NCBI RefSeq assembly: GCF_047730065.1
Contig: NZ_CP159829.1
Span: forward strand, 744,001 to 808,000
DNA length: 64,000 nucleotides
Source of the DNA: Njordibacter sp028825405
GTDB taxonomy: Bacteria > Pseudomonadota > Gammaproteobacteria > Pseudomonadales > Balneatricaceae
Reading direction: 5' to 3'
This document shows, piece by piece, positions 61,708 to 64,000 of the stretch. Positions within the stretch are counted from its first letter, which is position 1. Every line of letters begins with the position of its first letter. The translations under genes and the position numbers were made by a program. The notes beneath the pieces are model-generated. The model saw nothing but the letters and a program-made list of their open reading frames with translations. It ran no database searches and was not told the origin of the DNA.

Positions 61708-63825
61708 TCATTGGTTAGATTCGGCATCAGATAATACCTCTTGCAACAATTCCTCTGCCTGTTCTGGCAAAGAGCTAGCCACTGCATACATGACATCGTC
61801 AGCCATTTCCGGCACCACTTCACTAATACTATCCACTAAATCTGACGCATGTTCAGGATCAGTTTGAGCAATGGACTCAGCCACTTGCGCAGCGTCTTCA
61901 GGTAATACTTCTGCTACTGCTGTGGCGATGTCGAAGGCCTGACTTGGGGCTTCTTGTCCCAGGGCAATAGCAAGTTCTGCGCCTTCTCCAACATAATTCT
62001 CATCTTCTTCTGAGGCCAAGAATGTATGTAATTCTTCGTCTGGACTTGCGGCGATAGTTTCTGCCACACCGGTGGCTATTTCTACACTGGCATTGGGTAC
62101 TTCTTGGGTCACAGATGTGGCTATTTCCACTCGCTGATCTGGTGCCGCTTGGGCTGCTAACACAGCAATCTTAGCCACCAGCTCTGGCATATCATCAGCA
62201 ATTTCGTGGCTCACAATAGCGGCAATCTCAGCGGCCTGTTGAGGTGCTTCATCCAATAGTTTTAGAGTAAGACGGCTGAGAGCATTAAAACTAGCGTGTG
62301 GTTCCAGTTTTTGTTGTTTAATTAAGTCGCACATGTAACGTGCTAAGTCTGCACCCGACTGAGGCGCAGAACCTGCCACATTGGTAATAATGTCAAGCTT
62401 CAAATGGGGCAGTTCATCAGCCAAGGCAATGGCCAAAGCAATCGCTTGCTCTGGATACTGATAGGCGGTTGCTTGGGCAATATTGACAGCCTCTTCTGGT
62501 TGATTAAGGGCGACACTAACTGCAATTTCAACCACATCATCAGGATTTTCTTCGGCCAATAGCAGCACTGTTTCAGCAGCGATGCCCGTGTCATCCAGAC
62601 TGTTGTATTCTGTCCGAGGGTCAAGTTCTGTGGCCATTGGGGTCATGCCCTGAACGACAAATGATTCTTGCAATGCATCAGGTACCGCAGAGCGTATGCT
62701 CATTCGGTACATAACGAAGGCCACTAATATTAAACTAGCCACAATTAAGTAGCCAAATAGGGCATCTGGACCCATATGTTTCATCACCAACGACGATGAA
62801 TAAGGACCTATGGCGCCTCCCAAGGCGTAAGCTAAAATAAGTTTACCACTAGCTGCCACCATTTCTGTGGGCTTGAGTCGATCAAAAGCATCTGCTAAAG
62901 CGATTGGATACACACAAGCTAAGGCGCCACTTAAAATGACTGCACAAGCGATAGTAATGGCCATTTCATCACGCACTGCCATAATAGGCAGCACCATGGC
63001 GGCCAAACAGGCAAGCAGCAGCGTTATGACTAAGACGGTGCGGCGGTCAAACGAGTCAGCCAATTTGCCGATGGGAAATTGGAGCAAAAAGCCGCCCACC
63101 ATAGTGGCACTCATAAAGGTGGCGATTTGACTTTTAGTCATGCCAACGTCGGCACCATAGACACTACTCATGTTGTAAAAAGCCCCTAAACAAATACCAG
63201 AAATCATGATGCCCACCACACCCAAAGGAGACGTTCGGTAGAGGACTTTTAAGGGCATTGGCTCGGGCTCAATAAATCGTGGGCCACCTGAGCGACTCAT
63301 GAGCACTGGAATCATGCATAAACAAAACAACATCGCTACGTAGATATAGAGAATTGGATCTTGTGGTTCGGCAAAGTTCAGCATCAGTTGGCCTAAAGCT
63401 AAGCCGAAATAAGTGACAAACTGATAACTGCCAAAAACTGTAGCACGGTTTTCACTGGTTGAACTCTCGCTGAGCCAAGTTTCCATAGTCATGAAAAACG
63501 TGGCGTTGGTAAAACCAATTAATATCCGTAATAGGCCCCATATTAGGGGTACAGACCAAATGCTATGCAACAAGGCACACATGGTGGCCACAGAAGCACA
63601 AGCCGCAAAAATACGGATATGGCCCACTCGGCTTATCAAATGTCGACCATACAAAGAACCCAACAACATACCAACAAAATAAAGTGACATGACCAAACCG
63701 ATGGCGTCAGTGTCCTGACCATCGAGGCGCATGCTCATTGGTATAATAATAAATAGCAAACCATTGCCCATAAGCAAAAGCGTGCAGCTTAAGTATAGGG
63801 GTAAAAGTTGATTCAATGCTCTCAC
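61708..63825 (-). CDS. YcaD-like MFS transporter with C-terminal 15-residue repeat domain
   Basis: This 705-residue protein has two parts. Residues 1 to about 378 form a 12-helix MFS domain resembling YcaD (motifs YFVGMLLGSLYGRHLISRVG, ISGICLGAFYNMSSVYG, GKLADSFDRR). Residues about 410-705 form an acidic, Ala-rich domain of proline-led repeats, pattern P-x-x-A-x-x-I-A-x-x-V-A. Prolines fall at 428, 443, 458, 473, 488, then 509, 528, 547, 562, 577, 595, and again at 627, 642, 657, 672, 687; most spacings are exactly 15. The C-terminus follows a cytosolic helix-12 end, so the repeats are probably cytoplasmic, perhaps a helical solenoid for protein binding. Substrate unknown. It is convergent with mutT. 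Confidence 0.85.
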   Translation of the reverse strand: MRALNQLLPLYLSCTLLLMGNGLLFIIIPMSMRLDGQDTDAIGLVMSLYFVGMLLGSLYGRHLISRVGHIRIFAACASVATMCALLHSIWSVPLIWGLLRILIGFTNATFFMTMETWLSESSTSENRATVFGSYQFVTYFGLALGQLMLNFAEPQDPILYIYVAMLFCLCMIPVLMSRSGGPRFIEPEPMPLKVLYRTSPLGVVGIMISGICLGAFYNMSSVYGADVGMTKSQIATFMSATMVGGFLLQFPIGKLADSFDRRTVLVITLLLACLAAMVLPIMAVRDEMAITIACAVILSGALACVYPIALADAFDRLKPTEMVAASGKLILAYALGGAIGPYSSSLVMKHMGPDALFGYLIVASLILVAFVMYRMSIRSAVPDALQESFVVQGMTPMATELDPRTEYNSLDDTGIAAETVLLLAEENPDDVVEIAVSVALNQPEEAVNIAQATAYQYPEQAIALAIALADELPHLKLDIITNVAGSAPQSGADLARYMCDLIKQQKLEPHASFNALSRLTLKLLDEAPQQAAEIAAIVSHEIADDMPELVAKIAVLAAQAAPDQRVEIATSVTQEVPNASVEIATGVAETIAASPDEELHTFLASEEDENYVGEGAELAIALGQEAPSQAFDIATAVAEVLPEDAAQVAESIAQTDPEHASDLVDSISEVVPEMADDVMYAVASSLPEQAEELLQEVLSDAESNQ

Positions 63826-63935
63826 AGGTTGCCTATCAATGATTTATCTTAAGTAAAAATTTAGGCGCAAAGTATAGCAAATTGTGGCGTGGGTCAATGC
63901 TTAGTATCACCTTTATTTAACTAAATACCTAACCT

Positions 63936-63982
63936 GCCTGTACAGGCGATGCAGACTATCACTAAGCCTATAAATTTAGGCT
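63936..63982. repeat. Two palindromes upstream of the MFS gene
   Basis: GCCTGTACAGGC (63936-63947) is a perfect 12-bp palindrome, and AGCCTA-TAAATT-TAGGCT (63965-63982) is a 6-bp inverted repeat. They lie in the 175-bp stretch between the MFS gene and the window edge, which holds no recognised gene. Either could be a regulator site for the MFS gene or a gene beyond the window. Confidence 0.4.
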
Positions 63983-64000
63983 CAGCAAAGTGGCGTTTGC

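Noticed and set aside
63936..63947. GCCTGTACAGGC as a LexA (SOS) box
   Set aside because: Gammaproteobacterial LexA boxes need CTGT-N8-ACAG; here CTGT and ACAG abut.

Overview
The window is chromosomal DNA from a polarly flagellated, Gram-negative gammaproteobacterium. The evidence is LptA/B/C, MlaCDEF, LpxC and LpoA for the outer membrane, FlhF/FlhG for polar flagellar placement, a meso-DAP-type MurE, SspA/SspB, and a bacterial class A RNase P RNA. From memory, the order murA-hisG-hisD ... degS/algW ... zapE ... rplM-rpsI-petABC-sspAB-dolP-diaA-yraN-lpoA-rsmI-rnpB-mraZ ... secA-argJ-mutT is close to that of Pseudomonas. I therefore infer a marine-type member of Pseudomonadales/Cellvibrionales/Oceanospirillales in the wide sense. 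The genome is moderately AT-rich. I see no tRNA, insertion sequence, prophage or CRISPR array.

Layout. (1) 1-5.8 kb: the end of a flagellar region. A partial flgP-like lipoprotein gene leaves to the left under a sigma-28-type promoter, and flhA-flhF-flhG-fliA run right from a good sigma-54-type promoter. (2) 6-14.8 kb, leftward: yrbG-kdsD-kdsC-lptC-lptA-lptB-rpoN-ptsN-npr-mgtE-darP, covering Kdo synthesis, LPS export, sigma-54, the nitrogen PTS and magnesium transport. (3) 14.9-21.3 kb, rightward: mlaFEDC-ibaG-murA-hisG-hisD. (4) 21.3-25.1 kb, leftward: degS-cmoA-cmoB and zapG. (5) 25.2-31.6 kb, rightward: zapE, rplM-rpsI, petABC and sspAB. (6) 31.6-35.4 kb, leftward: lpoA-yraN-diaA-dolP, with yraN frameshifted. 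(7) 35.5-39 kb: rsmI, rnpB and a small accessory group (Nudix protein, YgjP-like metallopeptidase, GntR regulator). (8) 39.1-61.7 kb: a complete dcw cluster from mraZ to ftsZ, then lpxC, secA, argJ and a mutT-like gene. (9) 61.7-63.8 kb, leftward: an MFS transporter with a long repetitive C-terminal domain.

How the genes fit together. Most of the window serves the envelope and cell division: peptidoglycan precursors (murA to ddlB), septal synthesis (ftsLIWQAZ), LPS (kdsCD, lptABC, lpxC), lipid asymmetry (mla) and protein export (secA). Sigma-54 (rpoN) and sigma-28 (fliA) are both encoded here, and sequences resembling their promoters face each other at the left edge.

The most unusual points are these. 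yraN contains an apparent +1 frameshift exactly at CTT TGA, the same slip site used by prfB recoding. The YcaD-like MFS protein carries about 15 copies of a proline-led repeat, mostly 15 residues apart. A 43-nt near-perfect hairpin lies in the sspA leader. An 11-bp helically phased repeat array lies upstream of the Nudix gene. mlaB, hpf and rapZ are missing from their usual positions.
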